DNA of 64,000 bases from the NCBI RefSeq assembly GCF_001042715.1, contig NZ_CP009687.1:2037418-2101417 (forward strand), given 5' to 3'. The notes under the pieces were generated by a model, which saw only the letters and a list, made by a program, of their open reading frames with translations, did not search any database and was not told where the DNA came from. Positions 1 through 9,262 of the stretch are shown one piece after another (within the stretch, counting starts at the first letter, position 1; the number at the start of each line of letters is the position of its first letter). This DNA is from Clostridium aceticum. Lineage in GTDB: Bacteria > Bacillota > Clostridia > Peptostreptococcales > Natronincolaceae. The position numbers and the translations under genes are program-made.

Positions 1-914
1 AACATTCCCCCTGGCACTTGATAAATTAAAGTATTTACATCTACGCCTAGTACTTTAGGGTCAATAAGTCCTTCGTCTAAATACTTATCTCTTAAAGGCC
101 TAAAGTAATCAGCTATTTCACTTAGTAGTTCTAGCTTCATCCCTGTATCATAAGGCGTATTCTTTAAAGCAGCCACAATAGGTTCTGTAGGAGGTTGAGA
201 AGTTCCTAAAGCCAATGGAGAGATGGCTGTATCCACAACATCGACTCCAGCTTCAATCGCCTTCAGATAGGTCATAGAAGCAATACCACTGGTATAATGA
301 GTATGTAATTGGATAGGAATACTTACAGCTTCTTTTAATTGTTTTATTAGATCATAGGCTACATAAGGGGTCAATATTCCCGACATATCTTTGATACAAA
401 TTGAATCGGCTCCAATGTCCTCCATTTCTTTAGCCTTTTTCACATAGTAGGATAAATTATGTACAGGACTGATGGTATAAGAAATTGCACACTGTGCATG
501 CCCTCCCTCTTGGTTTGTTACCCTTAAAGTCGTTTCTAAGTTTCTTATATCATTTAATGCATCAAAAATTCGGATAATGTCTATGCCATTATAAATTGCT
601 TTTTTAACGAACTCACTTACCACATCATCGGCATAGTGTTTATAACCTAGAAGATTTTGTCCTCTTAATAGCATTTGTAGTTTTGTTTTTTTTACTTTTT
701 TTCTTATACTTCTTAGTCTTTTCCAAGGATCTTCCTTTAGAAATCTTAAGCAGGCATCAAAGGTTGCACCCCCCCACATTTCTAAGGAGTGATAGCCTAC
801 TTCATCCATCTTTTCTGCAATAGGCAGCATATCTTCTGTTTTCATTCTGGTTGCCAGCAGCGATTGGTGTGCGTCTCTAAAAGCAGTTTCTGTAATCTTC
901 AACTTTGGTTTCAC
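1..914 (-). CDS. Pyruvate carboxylase subunit B / oxaloacetate decarboxylase alpha subunit, 5' part (runs off the window)
   Basis: Carboxyltransferase subunit of a biotin-dependent enzyme that moves CO2 between carboxybiotin and pyruvate/oxaloacetate. About 304 N-terminal codons are visible; the 3' end lies outside the window. The start is a GTG at 914 preceded by GGAGGG. The N-terminus reads VKPKLKITETAFRDAHQSLL, the metal- and substrate-binding opening of the carboxyltransferase TIM barrel. Further in are GGATFDACLRFL, LLRGQNLLGYKHYADD, ADSICIKDMSG and QLHTHYTSG, with the family's metal-binding Asp and His residues. Whether it works as a pyruvate carboxylase subunit or in a Na+-pumping decarboxylase depends on the biotin carrier and partner genes, which are not visible. 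It is the last minus-strand gene here and is separated from mnmM by about 216 AT-rich bases with no clear terminator. Confidence 0.9.
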   Translation of the reverse strand, partial: MKPKLKITETAFRDAHQSLLATRMKTEDMLPIAEKMDEVGYHSLEMWGGATFDACLRFLKEDPWKRLRSIRKKVKKTKLQMLLRGQNLLGYKHYADDVVSEFVKKAIYNGIDIIRIFDALNDIRNLETTLRVTNQEGGHAQCAISYTISPVHNLSYYVKKAKEMEDIGADSICIKDMSGILTPYVAYDLIKQLKEAVSIPIQLHTHYTSGIASMTYLKAIEAGVDVVDTAISPLALGTSQPPTEPIVAALKNTPYDTGMKLELLSEIADYFRPLRDKYLDEGLIDPKVLGVDVNTLIYQVPGGM

Positions 915-1130
915 CTTGTATATCCCTCCAGTGCAATTTAAAACTCATATAGATTCCTCTAAGTACATGAAATACCAAGAAGACAGTTTAATTGTTTTTT
1001 TCTTGACCCTTCCCTTTACAGATCTTTAACTACCCTCATGACCTTTATATTTAGTATTACTGATATGATTATGTAATGATATCAATAATATATAGATAAG
1101 TTGCAATAAAAATTTTACTTTTTTGCAATA

Positions 1131-1709
1131 TTACTTTTTTTCTATTAGTAAAATAATAGGAGGGTTATTTTCGTGATTTATATAACTACATTCCATCACT
1201 AGATACTTCTTAGACTCCAACTGTCCTACATAATCTAAAATACTGTTCTTTTCTTCTATACCTCCTGGATGTCCATAATATAAAACAAGGGACATCATTC
1301 CTCCTTTTTTTAATAATTCTAAGGTTGACTTTATTGCTTGTAGTGTAGTCTCTGGTCTAGTAACAATATTTTTATCACCGCTAGGTAAATAGCCTAAATT
1401 AAACATTGCACCATCAATAGCTTCTTTCACATAGTTCCCTATGTTTTCATGACCATCAAGAATTAGTTGGATAGGTTTATTATCGATGAAAACATTATTT
1501 TCTCTAAAAATTCGTCTTGTATTTTCTAAAGCCATGACTTGAAGGTCAAAAGCATAAACCTTTCCAGAGTCACCAACTTGCTTATATAAGAAAAGAGTAT
1601 CATTGCCATTGCCCATCGTACCATCTATAACGGTACCACCTGTAGGAATTTTATTTTTCAATAATTCTTGTACAAAATTGGTTGCTTTTAATATTCCCTG
1701 ATTACGCAT
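1131..1709 (-). CDS. mnmM: tRNA (mnm5s2U34) methyltransferase MnmM / YtqB family
   Basis: Class I SAM-dependent methyltransferase of the YtqB family, formerly annotated as an rRNA methylase. In Bacillus it is reported to carry out the last methylation to 5-methylaminomethyluridine at the tRNA wobble position. SAM-binding motif I is VIDGTMGNGNDT (residues 27-38), followed by an acidic residue in VYAFDLQ (51-57). The family segment AMFNLGYLPSGDK lies at 101-113 and is probably the substrate-side motif. Its 192 residues match the family's length. A 17-bp gap separates it from the acetyltransferase upstream, so the two are probably co-transcribed. The MnmM call rests on family resemblance; a general RNA methyltransferase is the fallback. 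Confidence 0.8.
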   Translation of the reverse strand: MRNQGILKATNFVQELLKNKIPTGGTVIDGTMGNGNDTLFLYKQVGDSGKVYAFDLQVMALENTRRIFRENNVFIDNKPIQLILDGHENIGNYVKEAIDGAMFNLGYLPSGDKNIVTRPETTLQAIKSTLELLKKGGMMSLVLYYGHPGGIEEKNSILDYVGQLESKKYLVMECSYINHENNPPIILLIEKK

Positions 1710-1726
1710 CTTTCACCTCAACAAAT

Positions 1727-2185
1727 CTATTTACTTTTACACCCTTGGTTAAAAAATAAAGGAATATCACAGAAAAAAGTGTTTTCTACATTATATTTTA
1801 ATAAATGCTCCTGAATATTTTGGGGAGTATCCAGCTGCTTTAACAGCTGTAAGCCTTCCTTTTTCAGAAACTCAAATAAGTCTTTATTCTCAGTGTCTTG
1901 TATAACTGCCCAAAAATATCCTTGTTTTTCAATATAGTTTAATGTAGCCCTTAAAATACCATCGCCAAACCTGTTTCCTCTTTCCTGTGGACTTACATAA
2001 ATTGCTGATATTTCTGCTAAATCTCCATCATAAAACTTTATTTTAGAAAAACCAAAGGGAATCTTGCCATCTAATGCAACGATATATTCCTCTGAATCAG
2101 CAGCATCTTCAAATATAAACACATCTTTGTAAATATCAGATAATAATAAAATTTCTTCTTTTAGTGCCTTTCTAATAGTAATCAT
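1727..2185 (-). CDS. GNAT-family N-acetyltransferase
   Basis: A 152-residue protein with a GNAT fold. The core has ISAIYVSPQERGNRFGDGIL (residues 59-78), the acetyl-CoA pyrophosphate-binding motif A in its R-G-x-x-F-G form, preceded by the usual beta strands and followed by the motif B region around NKDLFEFLKKEGL. An acetyl group goes from acetyl-CoA to an amine, but nothing in the sequence points to the acceptor. The start is an ATG with a GGAGGGAAAAA ribosome binding site. It sits directly upstream of mnmM, and its own upstream neighbour rluB is about 180 bp away with no obvious terminator between. Function beyond acetyltransferase is unknown. Confidence 0.8.
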   Translation of the reverse strand: MITIRKALKEEILLLSDIYKDVFIFEDAADSEEYIVALDGKIPFGFSKIKFYDGDLAEISAIYVSPQERGNRFGDGILRATLNYIEKQGYFWAVIQDTENKDLFEFLKKEGLQLLKQLDTPQNIQEHLLKYNVENTFFCDIPLFFNQGCKSK

Positions 2186-2368
2186 TTTTTCCCTCCTTTA
2201 ATGTATTCTACTCATTACTATCTCATAAACAGCTTATTTCCTGTTAAAAAACATGATATTACTCCACTTGTACAATTTCTCAGGCTATATCGAGAGAAAA
2301 TTAAATATATTAAGGAAAAGCATTTGAAAGTATTGTAACAACCTTCATAATTACACAACTCAAGAATA

Positions 2369-3073
2369 TTATATTTTCTTTAGATATTGAAGTTCTTCAA
2401 TGTTTAAATACCTCCACTCGCTAAGAGGCAGCTTTCCTAACTTGATCTCCCCCATAGCAACCCGCTTTAAACTAATAACAGGATGTCCAATAGCTTCACA
2501 CATTTTTCTAACTTGTCTGTTCTTTCCTTCTCTAATTTTAACCTCTATAATACTATTTTGTTGTTCCTCTTTAATAATTTTAAGCTTCGCCGGACTAGTT
2601 ACATAATCTTCTATCCGTAAACCGTTTTCAAAGGCTTTCTTTTCCTCCTCAGAAGGCTTTCCTTCTACCTTAGCAATGTAGGTTTTTTCAACCTTGAACT
2701 TAGGATGGGTTAACTTAAAGGTTAACTCCCCATCATTCGTTAGTAATAGTAATCCTGATGTATTATAGTCTAATCTTCCTACAGGAAAAAGTCGGTAAGG
2801 TAATTTTACTAAATCAGTAACTTTCTTTCTATTAAATTGATCTGAAGCAGTGGTAATATACCCTGTAGGTTTATTCAATAAAACATAAATATATTTTTCT
2901 TTTATATTCACTATTTTATCTCGTATAGTGATTTCATCTTTTTCAGGGTCTACCTTGTAACCCATTTCAGTGATCACTTCTCCATTGACTTTTACGATGC
3001 CTTCTTTTATAAAATCTTCACTTTTTCTTCTTGAGGCTATTCCTGAAGAGGCTAAAAATTTCTGTAGTCGCAT
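2369..3073 (-). CDS. rluB: 23S rRNA pseudouridine synthase, RluB/RsuA type
   Basis: Isomerises uridine to pseudouridine in rRNA. The N-terminus is an S4 RNA-binding domain (MRLQKFLASSGIASRRKSED, residues 1-20). The catalytic domain carries GRLDYNTSGLLLLTNDG at 99-115, with the nucleophilic aspartate at 102, and a C-terminal KIREGKNRQVRKM motif. At 234 residues it is typical of the RluB/RsuA branch; RluB (23S U2605) is the usual assignment in Firmicutes, but RsuA-like activity cannot be excluded. The ATG start has AAAAGGAG upstream at good spacing. It is separated from asnS by an asnS terminator, so it likely has its own promoter in the 3074-3186 interval. Confidence 0.88.
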   Translation of the reverse strand: MRLQKFLASSGIASRRKSEDFIKEGIVKVNGEVITEMGYKVDPEKDEITIRDKIVNIKEKYIYVLLNKPTGYITTASDQFNRKKVTDLVKLPYRLFPVGRLDYNTSGLLLLTNDGELTFKLTHPKFKVEKTYIAKVEGKPSEEEKKAFENGLRIEDYVTSPAKLKIIKEEQQNSIIEVKIREGKNRQVRKMCEAIGHPVISLKRVAMGEIKLGKLPLSEWRYLNIEELQYLKKI

Positions 3074-3186
3074 TTACTTCACTCCTTTTGCATACTTGAG
3101 TGCTTCATTGTATATATCCATGCCCTCTTTTTAGCTTATTATTCTACAAAAACCACTTAAATTCACAGTGCATATCTATAGAACAA

Positions 3187-3222
3187 AAACTAATTGCAGT
3201 CTAGAAGGACTACAATTAGTTT
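3187..3222 (-). terminator. Rho-independent terminator of asnS
   Basis: Hairpin with arms AAACTAATTGCAGTC (3187-3201) and GACTACAATTAGTTT (3208-3222), near-perfectly paired around a 6-nt loop. Read on the minus strand it is followed by TTTTTGTTC. It lies 25 bp after the asnS stop. Confidence 0.8.
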
Positions 3223-3247
3223 AATAAATAAGACAATTATTTTAGTA

Positions 3248-4546
3248 TTAAGGGTATACTCGGTTTAATGTTCGTGCAAAAGGAATTGTTTGTCTAATAT
3301 GGTCAATACCACAGATCCATGCAACTGTTCTTTCAAGACCTAAGCCAAACCCTGAATGAGGTACAGAACCATATCTTCTCAGGTCTAAATACCATTCATA
3401 AATTTCTAAAGGCAGGTTCTCTTCCTTAATTTTGTGTAAAATCAGATCTAAATCATGAATTCTTTGAGAACCCCCAATAATCTCTCCGTAACCTTCTGGT
3501 GCAATTAAGTCTGCCCCTAAAATAACTTCTGGATTATTCTCGTCAGGCTGCATGTAAAAAGCCTTCATTTTTGTTGGAAAGTGTGTGATAAATACAGGTC
3601 TATCAAACTGCTCTGCAATATAGGTTTCATGAGGAGCTCCAAAGTCATCTCCCCATTCAAACTCAAAGTCTGCTTTTTTCAACATTTCCACTGCATCCGT
3701 ATAAGTTATGCGGGGGAATGGTGCTTTAATGTTTTCAAGACTGGTGGTATCTCTACCTAATATTTTTAACTCATATTTTTTATTTTGAAGAACTCTTTGT
3801 GCAATATATTCTAGCATTTCCTCCTGAACCTTTAAGTTTCCTTCAAAGTCTACAAAAGCCATCTCTGGTTCTACCATCCAAAACTCATTAAGATGCTTTC
3901 TTGTCTTTGATTTTTCTGCTCTAAAGGTAGGTCCGAAACTATATACTTTTCCAAAAGCCATCGCTGCAGCTTCTGCATAAAGCTGTCCTGTTTGAGATAG
4001 GTAGGCATTTTCTCCAAAGTAGTCGATTTCAAACAATTCTGTTGTTCCTTCACAGGCAGAAGGGGTAATGATCGGTGGTTCAATTAGTACAAAACCCCGC
4101 TCATGGAAAAAGGTTCGAATCGCTAAGTTAATTTCATCACGTATTCTCAAAATAGCATTTTGTTTAGGTGTTCTCATCCAAAGATGTCTATTTTCCATTA
4201 AAAAGTCTGTTCCATGCTCTTTTAAAGATATTGGATATCCCTCTAAAGCAATATGAATAGGTTTTACTTCCTTTACCAGCAGTTCATAGCCAGCAGGAGC
4301 TCGATCATCTTTTTGTACTACGCCTATTACTTCTATAGAGGATTCTTGGGTTAATTCTTTACATATCTTAAAAACCTCTTCTGCTACTTCATTTTTCACC
4401 ACTACACCTTGAATAAAAGCGGAGCCATCTCTGATTTGAAGAAAGTGTATTTTTCCACTTGATCGTTTATTGTATAGCCATCCTTTTATTAAAACTTCTT
4501 GTCCTTCGTACTTGTTTATCTCTTCTATTGTTGTAAAAGTAGCCAC
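3248..4546 (-). CDS. asnS: Asparaginyl-tRNA synthetase
   Basis: Class IIb aminoacyl-tRNA synthetase that charges tRNA-Asn in the cytosol. An OB-fold anticodon-binding domain comes first (about residues 1-100, with [18 protein letters not shown]). The catalytic core holds motif 2 around [20 protein letters not shown] and motif 3 GFGLGLER at 399-406. The C-terminus [16 protein letters not shown] is diagnostic for AsnRS over AspRS. Its 432 residues match the Bacillus enzyme (430). The start is an ATG with GGAGGTGTAG upstream. Only 38 bp separate it from purB upstream, leaving no room for a T-box leader, so asnS is probably transcribed with purB. Confidence 0.95.
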   Translation of the reverse strand: MATFTTIEEINKYEGQEVLIKGWLYNKRSSGKIHFLQIRDGSAFIQGVVVKNEVAEEVFKICKELTQESSIEVIGVVQKDDRAPAGYELLVKEVKPIHIALEGYPISLKEHGTDFLMENRHLWMRTPKQNAILRIRDEINLAIRTFFHERGFVLIEPPIITPSACEGTTELFEIDYFGENAYLSQTGQLYAEAAAMAFGKVYSFGPTFRAEKSKTRKHLNEFWMVEPEMAFVDFEGNLKVQEEMLEYIAQRVLQNKKYELKILGRDTTSLENIKAPFPRITYTDAVEMLKKADFEFEWGDDFGAPHETYIAEQFDRPVFITHFPTKMKAFYMQPDENNPEVILGADLIAPEGYGEIIGGSQRIHDLDLILHKIKEENLPLEIYEWYLDLRRYGSVPHSGFGLGLERTVAWICGIDHIRQTIPFARTLNRVYP

Positions 4547-4584
4547 TTTACTACACCTCCAAAAATTCCATATGATGTTTAAAA

Positions 4585-6018
4585 TTAAACCTTCAAGTCG
4601 ATATCTATACCGATTAATTCTTTGTTTTTCTCCAGGATTGGAGCAATATATTCCTCTAGAAATTCAATTACCTGCTGCGGTGCTCTGCCGATAAAGTTCT
4701 TAGGGTTCATGATTTTACCGATTTCATCCTCAGAAAGGTTAAAACCTTCATCCTTTAAGATTCTATCTATAAGGTCATTTTCTTTTCCTTCTATTTTTAC
4801 TTGCTTAGCAGCCTCCATAGAATGTACCCTAATTTTTTCATGCAGTTCTTGTCGATCTCCTCCATTCTTCACAGCTTCCATAATGATATTTTCTGTTGCC
4901 ATGAAGGGGAGTTCTTTTTCAATATGTTGTTGAATCATATTTTCATAAACCACTAAACCGTCACTTACATTGATAGCAATTTCTATAATAGCATCTGTCG
5001 CCATAAACATCTCTGGTATCGTAATTCTTCTATTGGCTGAATCATCTAAAGTTCTCTCGAACCATTGGGTAGATGTTGTCATAGCAGCATTTTGAACAGC
5101 AGCTATCACATATCGGGCTAAGGAAGCAATTCTTTCACTTCGCATAGGATTTCTTTTGTATGCCATAGCAGAGGAGCCTATTTGATCTTTTTCAAAAGGT
5201 TCTTCAATTTCCTTAAGGCTTTGTAATAAACGCAAATCGTTAGTCATTTTATGTAAACTTTGAGCAATTCCGCTTAATACCGATAAAACTTCAAAATCTA
5301 CTTTTCGTGTGTAGGTTTGTCCTGCTACAGGAAAAGTTTTTTGGAACCCCATTTTTTTAGCTATTTTTTGATCTAGTGCCTTAACTTTTTCGTTATCATC
5401 ATCAAATAGCTTCATAAAGCTAGCCTGTGTTCCTGTTGTTCCCTTAGCACCTCTAAGTTTCATTTTGTTTAGTTGAATTTCTATATTTTCATAATCCATC
5501 AATAGATCATGTAACCATAGTGTAGCCCTTTTTCCAACAGTTGTCAACTGGGCTGGCTGAAAGTGTGTAAATCCTAAGGTAGGCAGATCCTTATATTCTT
5601 CAGCAAACTTGGAAAGTGTCTGCAGTAGGTTTACTAATTTCTTTCTTATTAACTTAAGTGCCTCTGTCATAACAATAATATCTGTATTGTCACCCACATA
5701 AGCACTGGTGGCACCTAAGTGGATAATAGCCTTTGCTTTAGGACATTGCTCCCCATAAGCAAAAACATGAGACATAACATCGTGGCGGGTTTCTTTTTCT
5801 CTTTTTCTTGCTACATCATAGTTAATCTGATCTCTATAGGCCTTTAATTCTTCAATTTGTTCGTCAGTTATAGGTAATCCCAGCTCTTGCTCAGCCTCTG
5901 CTAATGCAATCCAAAGTTTTCTCCATGTAATAAATTTATTATCTGAAGAGAATAAGTAGCTCATATCCTTACTTGTATATCTTTCAATTAAAGGATTTTG
6001 GTATAGTGATGAACTCAA
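4585..6018 (-). CDS. purB: Adenylosuccinate lyase
   Basis: Cleaves adenylosuccinate to AMP and SAICAR to AICAR in purine synthesis. It belongs to the fumarase/aspartase superfamily. From the chosen start, [14 protein letters not shown] lies at 100-113, FTHFQPAQ at 150-157 and the signature [11 protein letters not shown] at 281-291. The reading frame is open for 19 more codons, but AAGGAG sits 8 bases before the TTG at 6018 while the upstream TTG lies in a hairpin without a ribosome binding site. The resulting 477 residues match the ~476-residue form of this enzyme. It sits between an aminotransferase and asnS, both consumers or producers of aspartate-derived nitrogen. Confidence 0.94.
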   Translation of the reverse strand: MSSSLYQNPLIERYTSKDMSYLFSSDNKFITWRKLWIALAEAEQELGLPITDEQIEELKAYRDQINYDVARKREKETRHDVMSHVFAYGEQCPKAKAIIHLGATSAYVGDNTDIIVMTEALKLIRKKLVNLLQTLSKFAEEYKDLPTLGFTHFQPAQLTTVGKRATLWLHDLLMDYENIEIQLNKMKLRGAKGTTGTQASFMKLFDDDNEKVKALDQKIAKKMGFQKTFPVAGQTYTRKVDFEVLSVLSGIAQSLHKMTNDLRLLQSLKEIEEPFEKDQIGSSAMAYKRNPMRSERIASLARYVIAAVQNAAMTTSTQWFERTLDDSANRRITIPEMFMATDAIIEIAINVSDGLVVYENMIQQHIEKELPFMATENIIMEAVKNGGDRQELHEKIRVHSMEAAKQVKIEGKENDLIDRILKDEGFNLSEDEIGKIMNPKNFIGRAPQQVIEFLEEYIAPILEKNKELIGIDIDLKV

Positions 6019-6072
6019 TTTTTTTTGCTCCTTTCTTCTAAGCAGTAATGTGACTGCCTCTTGTTTTTTCAG

Positions 6073-6107
6073 CAAATAAGATATGAGAGGACCTCATATC
6101 TTATTTG
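6073..6107 (-). other. Perfect 15-bp inverted repeat between aspartate aminotransferase and purB
   Basis: Arms CAAATAAGATATGAG (6073-6087) and CTCATATCTTATTTG (6093-6107) flank a 5-nt loop and overlap the aminotransferase stop codon. On the minus strand no U-tract follows (CTGAAAAAAC), so a complete terminator is not supported. It may act as an mRNA processing or 3'-stabilising hairpin between two co-transcribed genes. Confidence 0.55.
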
Positions 6108-7294
6108 TTTAAGAAATCATCAATTCGGTTTAATCCTTCTTTAATATTCTCTAATGAAGTTGCATAGGACAATCGCATAAAATTGTCAGCACCAAAAGCG
6201 GCACCTGGTACAATAGCTACTTTGGTATTTTCCAACAATACTTCTGCAAAATCTATAGAATTGTTAATTTTATGTCCCTTTATCTCTTTACCAATCCATT
6301 TGGAAATATTCATCATTACATAAAAAGCACCTTTAGGAGCAATGCAGGATAAATCTTTGATCTGATTGATTCTATGAATCATATATTTTCTTCGCTCATC
6401 GAAGGCTTTTTTCATTTCCTCAATGGTACTTTGGTCTCCTCTTAAACCTTCTATACTGGCATACTGAGCAATTGTATTAGGGTTAGATGTAGCATGACTT
6501 TGAATATTCCCCATTACTTTTGCTATCTCAAGTGCTGAAGCTGTATAACCTATTCTCCAACCAGTCATAGCATATGCTTTGGACATACCATTTAATATAA
6601 TGGTACGCTCTTTTATTTCTTCATTTAAACTGGCAATACTAATGTGTTTTTCGCCATCATAAACTAACTTCTCGTAGATTTCATCTGATACAACAAGAAT
6701 ATTATTTTTCACAGCAATTTCAGCAATATCTTCTAATTCTTCTCTTGTATATACGGAACCTGTGGGGTTAGATGGACTATTTAAGACAATAGCTTTTGTT
6801 TTAGGAGTAATGGCAGCAAGTAAGTCACTCTTCTTTAACCTAAATTCATTTTCCTCAGTACATTCTATAAATACAGGGGTAGCATCCGCCATTTTCACTG
6901 ATTCAGGATAAGTTACCCAGTAGGGAGTAGGAATAATAACTTCATCCCCAGGATTGCAAATCGCTTGAAAAATGTTGTAAAGCGAATGTTTACCTCCATT
7001 GGAGACTATGATATTCTCTGGGTTATAGGATAAATCATTGTCTCTTAGAAGCTTCTCACAAATAGCTTTTTTAAGTTCTGGCAATCCAGCAGCGGCAGTA
7101 TACCCTGTTGGACCATTTTCTATGACTTCGATGGCCGCCCTTTTTATGTTATCTGGAGTTTGAAAGTCCGGCTCTCCTACCCCAAAGCTAATAACATCTA
7201 TACCTTCAGCCCGCATTTGCTTACTTTTTGCATCAATCGTCAACGTAACTGATGGCGAAATTTTAAGATTCTTTTCAGAAAGTTTAATATTCAT
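6101..7294 (-). CDS. aspB: Aspartate aminotransferase, class I/II PLP-dependent
   Basis: Fold-type I pyridoxal-phosphate aminotransferase of the AspAT Ib subgroup, interconverting aspartate/2-oxoglutarate and oxaloacetate/glutamate. Visible landmarks: FGVGEPDFQTP (37-47), the NPTG cofactor-contact motif (176-179), SDEIYEKLVY (203-212) with the ring-contacting Asp and Tyr, and the Schiff-base lysine K239 in MSKAYAMTGWRIGY. The substrate-carboxylate arginine is expected in the C-terminal FMRLSYATS. Its 397 residues are normal. It precedes purB in the same direction with only 55 bp between stop and the preferred purB start, suggesting an operon. Related transaminases can have broader specificity. 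Confidence 0.88.
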   Translation of the reverse strand: MNIKLSEKNLKISPSVTLTIDAKSKQMRAEGIDVISFGVGEPDFQTPDNIKRAAIEVIENGPTGYTAAAGLPELKKAICEKLLRDNDLSYNPENIIVSNGGKHSLYNIFQAICNPGDEVIIPTPYWVTYPESVKMADATPVFIECTEENEFRLKKSDLLAAITPKTKAIVLNSPSNPTGSVYTREELEDIAEIAVKNNILVVSDEIYEKLVYDGEKHISIASLNEEIKERTIILNGMSKAYAMTGWRIGYTASALEIAKVMGNIQSHATSNPNTIAQYASIEGLRGDQSTIEEMKKAFDERRKYMIHRINQIKDLSCIAPKGAFYVMMNISKWIGKEIKGHKINNSIDFAEVLLENTKVAIVPGAAFGADNFMRLSYATSLENIKEGLNRIDDFLNK

Positions 7295-7483
7295 TCATTT
7301 CCCTCCACAATACTTAAGTATAATTTATTGATGATTTGCATACCTTTTATTTTATCAGATTTTTTTCATTACTGATAGTAAAATTATACAAAATAATTTA
7401 TAACTTCCAATTCCATGATAGGTAAACTTACCATTAGTCTTTCCCAAAAAAGGTTGTCGGTAAGTTTTAAGCAAAGATGTTTT

Positions 7484-7858
7484 TTAACTGTTATAAATAT
7501 CTTTTAAGGTATTTTTAATGATGGTTAAAGAGTCTTGTAAATTCGCTTTATATAATCTTTTAATAGTATTATAGTGTTCTAATCCTTCGTCTGTTATACG
7601 GTAATGTCTTATAGATCTTTTGTCTGGTTCCTCCCACCATCCTCTTATGTAATTATTACTCTCCAAATCCCTTAACAGAGGGTACATCATTCCTGGGCTG
7701 GGTTCCCACTTATAGTCCATCCTGATTTTTATTTCTTCTATTAGTTCATTACCATAAAAACTCTTATAGGCCAATAGGTGTAAAATATATAATTTAACAA
7801 ACTGTGTGGTACTTATTTTAGATGGAAACTGCCTATTTCTTTCCCCTTTTGTCGTCAT
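7484..7858 (-). CDS. PadR-family transcriptional regulator
   Basis: A 124-residue protein with a PadR-type winged helix: LLAYKSFYGNELIEEI, GMMYPLLRDLESNNYIRGWW and RHYRITDEGLEHY, the last being the wing strand. It is short, with little of the C-terminal dimerisation helix found in long PadR proteins, so it belongs to the PadR-s2-like class. Its ligand and target are not indicated. It starts 15 bp after the PHP phosphoesterase gene and is probably co-transcribed with it. A long-loop inverted repeat lies just after its stop (7424-7467) without a U-tract. Confidence 0.82.
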   Translation of the reverse strand: MTTKGERNRQFPSKISTTQFVKLYILHLLAYKSFYGNELIEEIKIRMDYKWEPSPGMMYPLLRDLESNNYIRGWWEEPDKRSIRHYRITDEGLEHYNTIKRLYKANLQDSLTIIKNTLKDIYNS

Positions 7859-7873
7859 GTCTCAACCCTCACT

Positions 7874-8698
7874 TTATATTCTTTTTATAAATTTATCTAT
7901 TTTATCTATAGAAATTTTTTCGCTTCCTAAATCTCCATGGCGTCCTTCTCCCTTTGGTGGACTATGAAAGTCAGATCCTGCTGTAATGCATAGATTGTAT
8001 TGCTTTGCCACAGATAAAAACCTTTCATGCTCTTTTTTTCCATGTTCTGGGTGATATACTTCTATACCATCCACCTTTTTTTCTAAGATATCCTTCAATA
8101 TTTTCTCGTTTTTTATAAGACCAGGGTGTGCTATTACAACAAATCCTTGCACTTTTCTTATAATCTCTATCGCTTCAAAGGGAGTAATCTTATACCTTGC
8201 TACATAAGCAGGACAACCTTTATTTAAATATCGTTGAAATGTCTCCTGTATATTTTCTGTATAACCCTTTTCTACCAAAATCCTTGCTACATGCGGTCTT
8301 CCCACTGCCCCTTCTTTAGCTATGCTTAAAACTTCCTCATAAGTAATCGACAGGCTTAGTGCTTGTAGTTTTCCAACAATTTTAGCTGCCCTGCTTTTTC
8401 TTTGTTCTTGAATAAAGCTTAGGGTCTGTAATAGTTCCTCAGACTTATGATTGATGCCATAACCTAAAATGTGCACCTCTTCTCCTAGATATTCCGTGCT
8501 AAGTTCTATTCCTCCTAGAAGGATAAAATTTTCTAGTTTATTGGCATAGCTTATCCCTTCATTAATACCCTCTACTGTATCATGATCGGTTATTGCAATA
8601 CCGCTAAGTCCTTTTGTTATAGCATAATCTATAAGTTGACTTGGAGTATAGACACCGTCTGAAGCTGTAGTGTGGGTATGCATATCTATATATCTCAT
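7874..8698 (-). CDS. PHP-domain phosphoesterase (RNase AM / TrpH-YciV family)
   Basis: A 274-residue single PHP domain. Metal ligands are visible in MHTHTTASDG (H7, H9), ITDHDTVEG (D38, H39), GGIELSTEY, VIAHPGLI and AGSDFHSP. Characterised relatives hydrolyse nucleoside 3',5'-bisphosphates and trim 5' ends of RNA (RNase AM). That role is inferred from the family. The ATG has AAGGAGTAAAATT upstream. A regulator gene follows 15 bp downstream. The spoVS terminator at about 8788-8817 separates it from the upstream unit. Confidence 0.82.
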   Translation of the reverse strand: MRYIDMHTHTTASDGVYTPSQLIDYAITKGLSGIAITDHDTVEGINEGISYANKLENFILLGGIELSTEYLGEEVHILGYGINHKSEELLQTLSFIQEQRKSRAAKIVGKLQALSLSITYEEVLSIAKEGAVGRPHVARILVEKGYTENIQETFQRYLNKGCPAYVARYKITPFEAIEIIRKVQGFVVIAHPGLIKNEKILKDILEKKVDGIEVYHPEHGKKEHERFLSVAKQYNLCITAGSDFHSPPKGEGRHGDLGSEKISIDKIDKFIKRI

Positions 8699-8787
8699 AA
8701 TTTTACTCCTTACAAGTAGTGATATTTTTTGTTCCTTCTATAGCATCATTATTGACTAATTTTTAACTGATTAATGCCAAACTATGT

Positions 8788-8817
8788 AAAAAAGCCTACT
8801 CAACAGTAGGCTTTTTA
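8788..8817 (-). terminator. Terminator of spoVS
   Basis: Arms AAAGCCTAC (8791-8799) and GTAGGCTTT (8806-8814) flank a 6-nt loop. On the minus strand the hairpin is followed by TTTTTTACATAG. It lies immediately after the spoVS stop codon. Confidence 0.85.
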
Positions 8818-8826
8818 TCTCTTTTT

Positions 8827-9087
8827 TTATCTTGGTTCTACAATTAATTTAATAGCAGTTCTTTCCTCACCATCTATTTCTATGTCAGTGAATGCAGGTA
8901 TACATATTAAATCAATTCCACTAGGAGCTACAAACCCTCGTGCAATTGCCACTGCTTTTACTGCTTGATTTAGAGCCCCAGCCCCAATAGCTTGGATTTC
9001 AGCAGTTCCACGTTCTCTTAGAACTCCTGCTAACGCTCCAGCAACAGAATTTGGTTTTGATTTTGCTGATACTTTTAAAACTTCCAT
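8827..9087 (-). CDS. spoVS: Stage V sporulation protein S
   Basis: An 86-residue Alba-like protein needed for late sporulation and septation control in spore formers. It opens MEVLKVSAKSKPNSVAGALA and contains IQAIGAGALNQAVKAVAIARG, highly conserved in SpoVS. The ATG at 9087 was chosen over the more upstream in-frame start because AAAGGGGG precedes it and the result is exactly the Bacillus length. It follows rny, the same order as in Bacillus (ymdA/rny-ymdB-spoVS), but no ymdB homologue is present between them here. It has its own terminator and is probably monocistronic, since rny also has a terminator. Confidence 0.95.
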   Translation of the reverse strand: MEVLKVSAKSKPNSVAGALAGVLRERGTAEIQAIGAGALNQAVKAVAIARGFVAPSGIDLICIPAFTDIEIDGEERTAIKLIVEPR

Positions 9088-9220
9088 TAATAAAGCCCCC
9101 TTTGATATTTTGATGTAATGTATTCTCCTACAAATTAGATTCACCATATAATATTCTACCTTTTTTTTAAAATACCTGCATTTTTCATAAAATTTTGTTA
9201 AAATTTATTTTTGTGAATTT

Positions 9221-9262
9221 GCAAAATAAAAAAAACTGCCTTTAGCAGTTTTTTTATTTTGC
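9221..9262 (-). terminator. Terminator of rny
   Basis: A long hairpin: GCAAAATAAA plus an A-tract ending ACTGC (9221-9239) pairs with GCAG plus a T-tract and ATTTTGC (9245-9262), with a 5-nt loop. It overlaps the rny stop codon. The minus strand has a long T-run in the second arm, typical of an intrinsic terminator. Confidence 0.8.

Noticed and set aside
1100-1130. TTGCAA-flanked AT-rich hairpin after mnmM as a terminator
   Set aside because: TTGCAA is itself palindromic and the stem is almost entirely A:T with mismatches; too weak to claim.
4547-4584. T-box leader for asnS
   Set aside because: Only 38 bp separate purB and asnS; there is no room for a T-box and no matching motif.
6019-6075. 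Upstream extension of purB to a 496-residue protein
   Set aside because: The first TTG lies inside a hairpin with no Shine-Dalgarno, while AAGGAG is placed well for TTG 6018, which gives the family length.
7424-7467. Inverted repeat AAACTTACC ... GGTAAGTTT after padR as a terminator
   Set aside because: The loop is 26 nt and no U-tract follows on the minus strand, so an intrinsic terminator is not supported.
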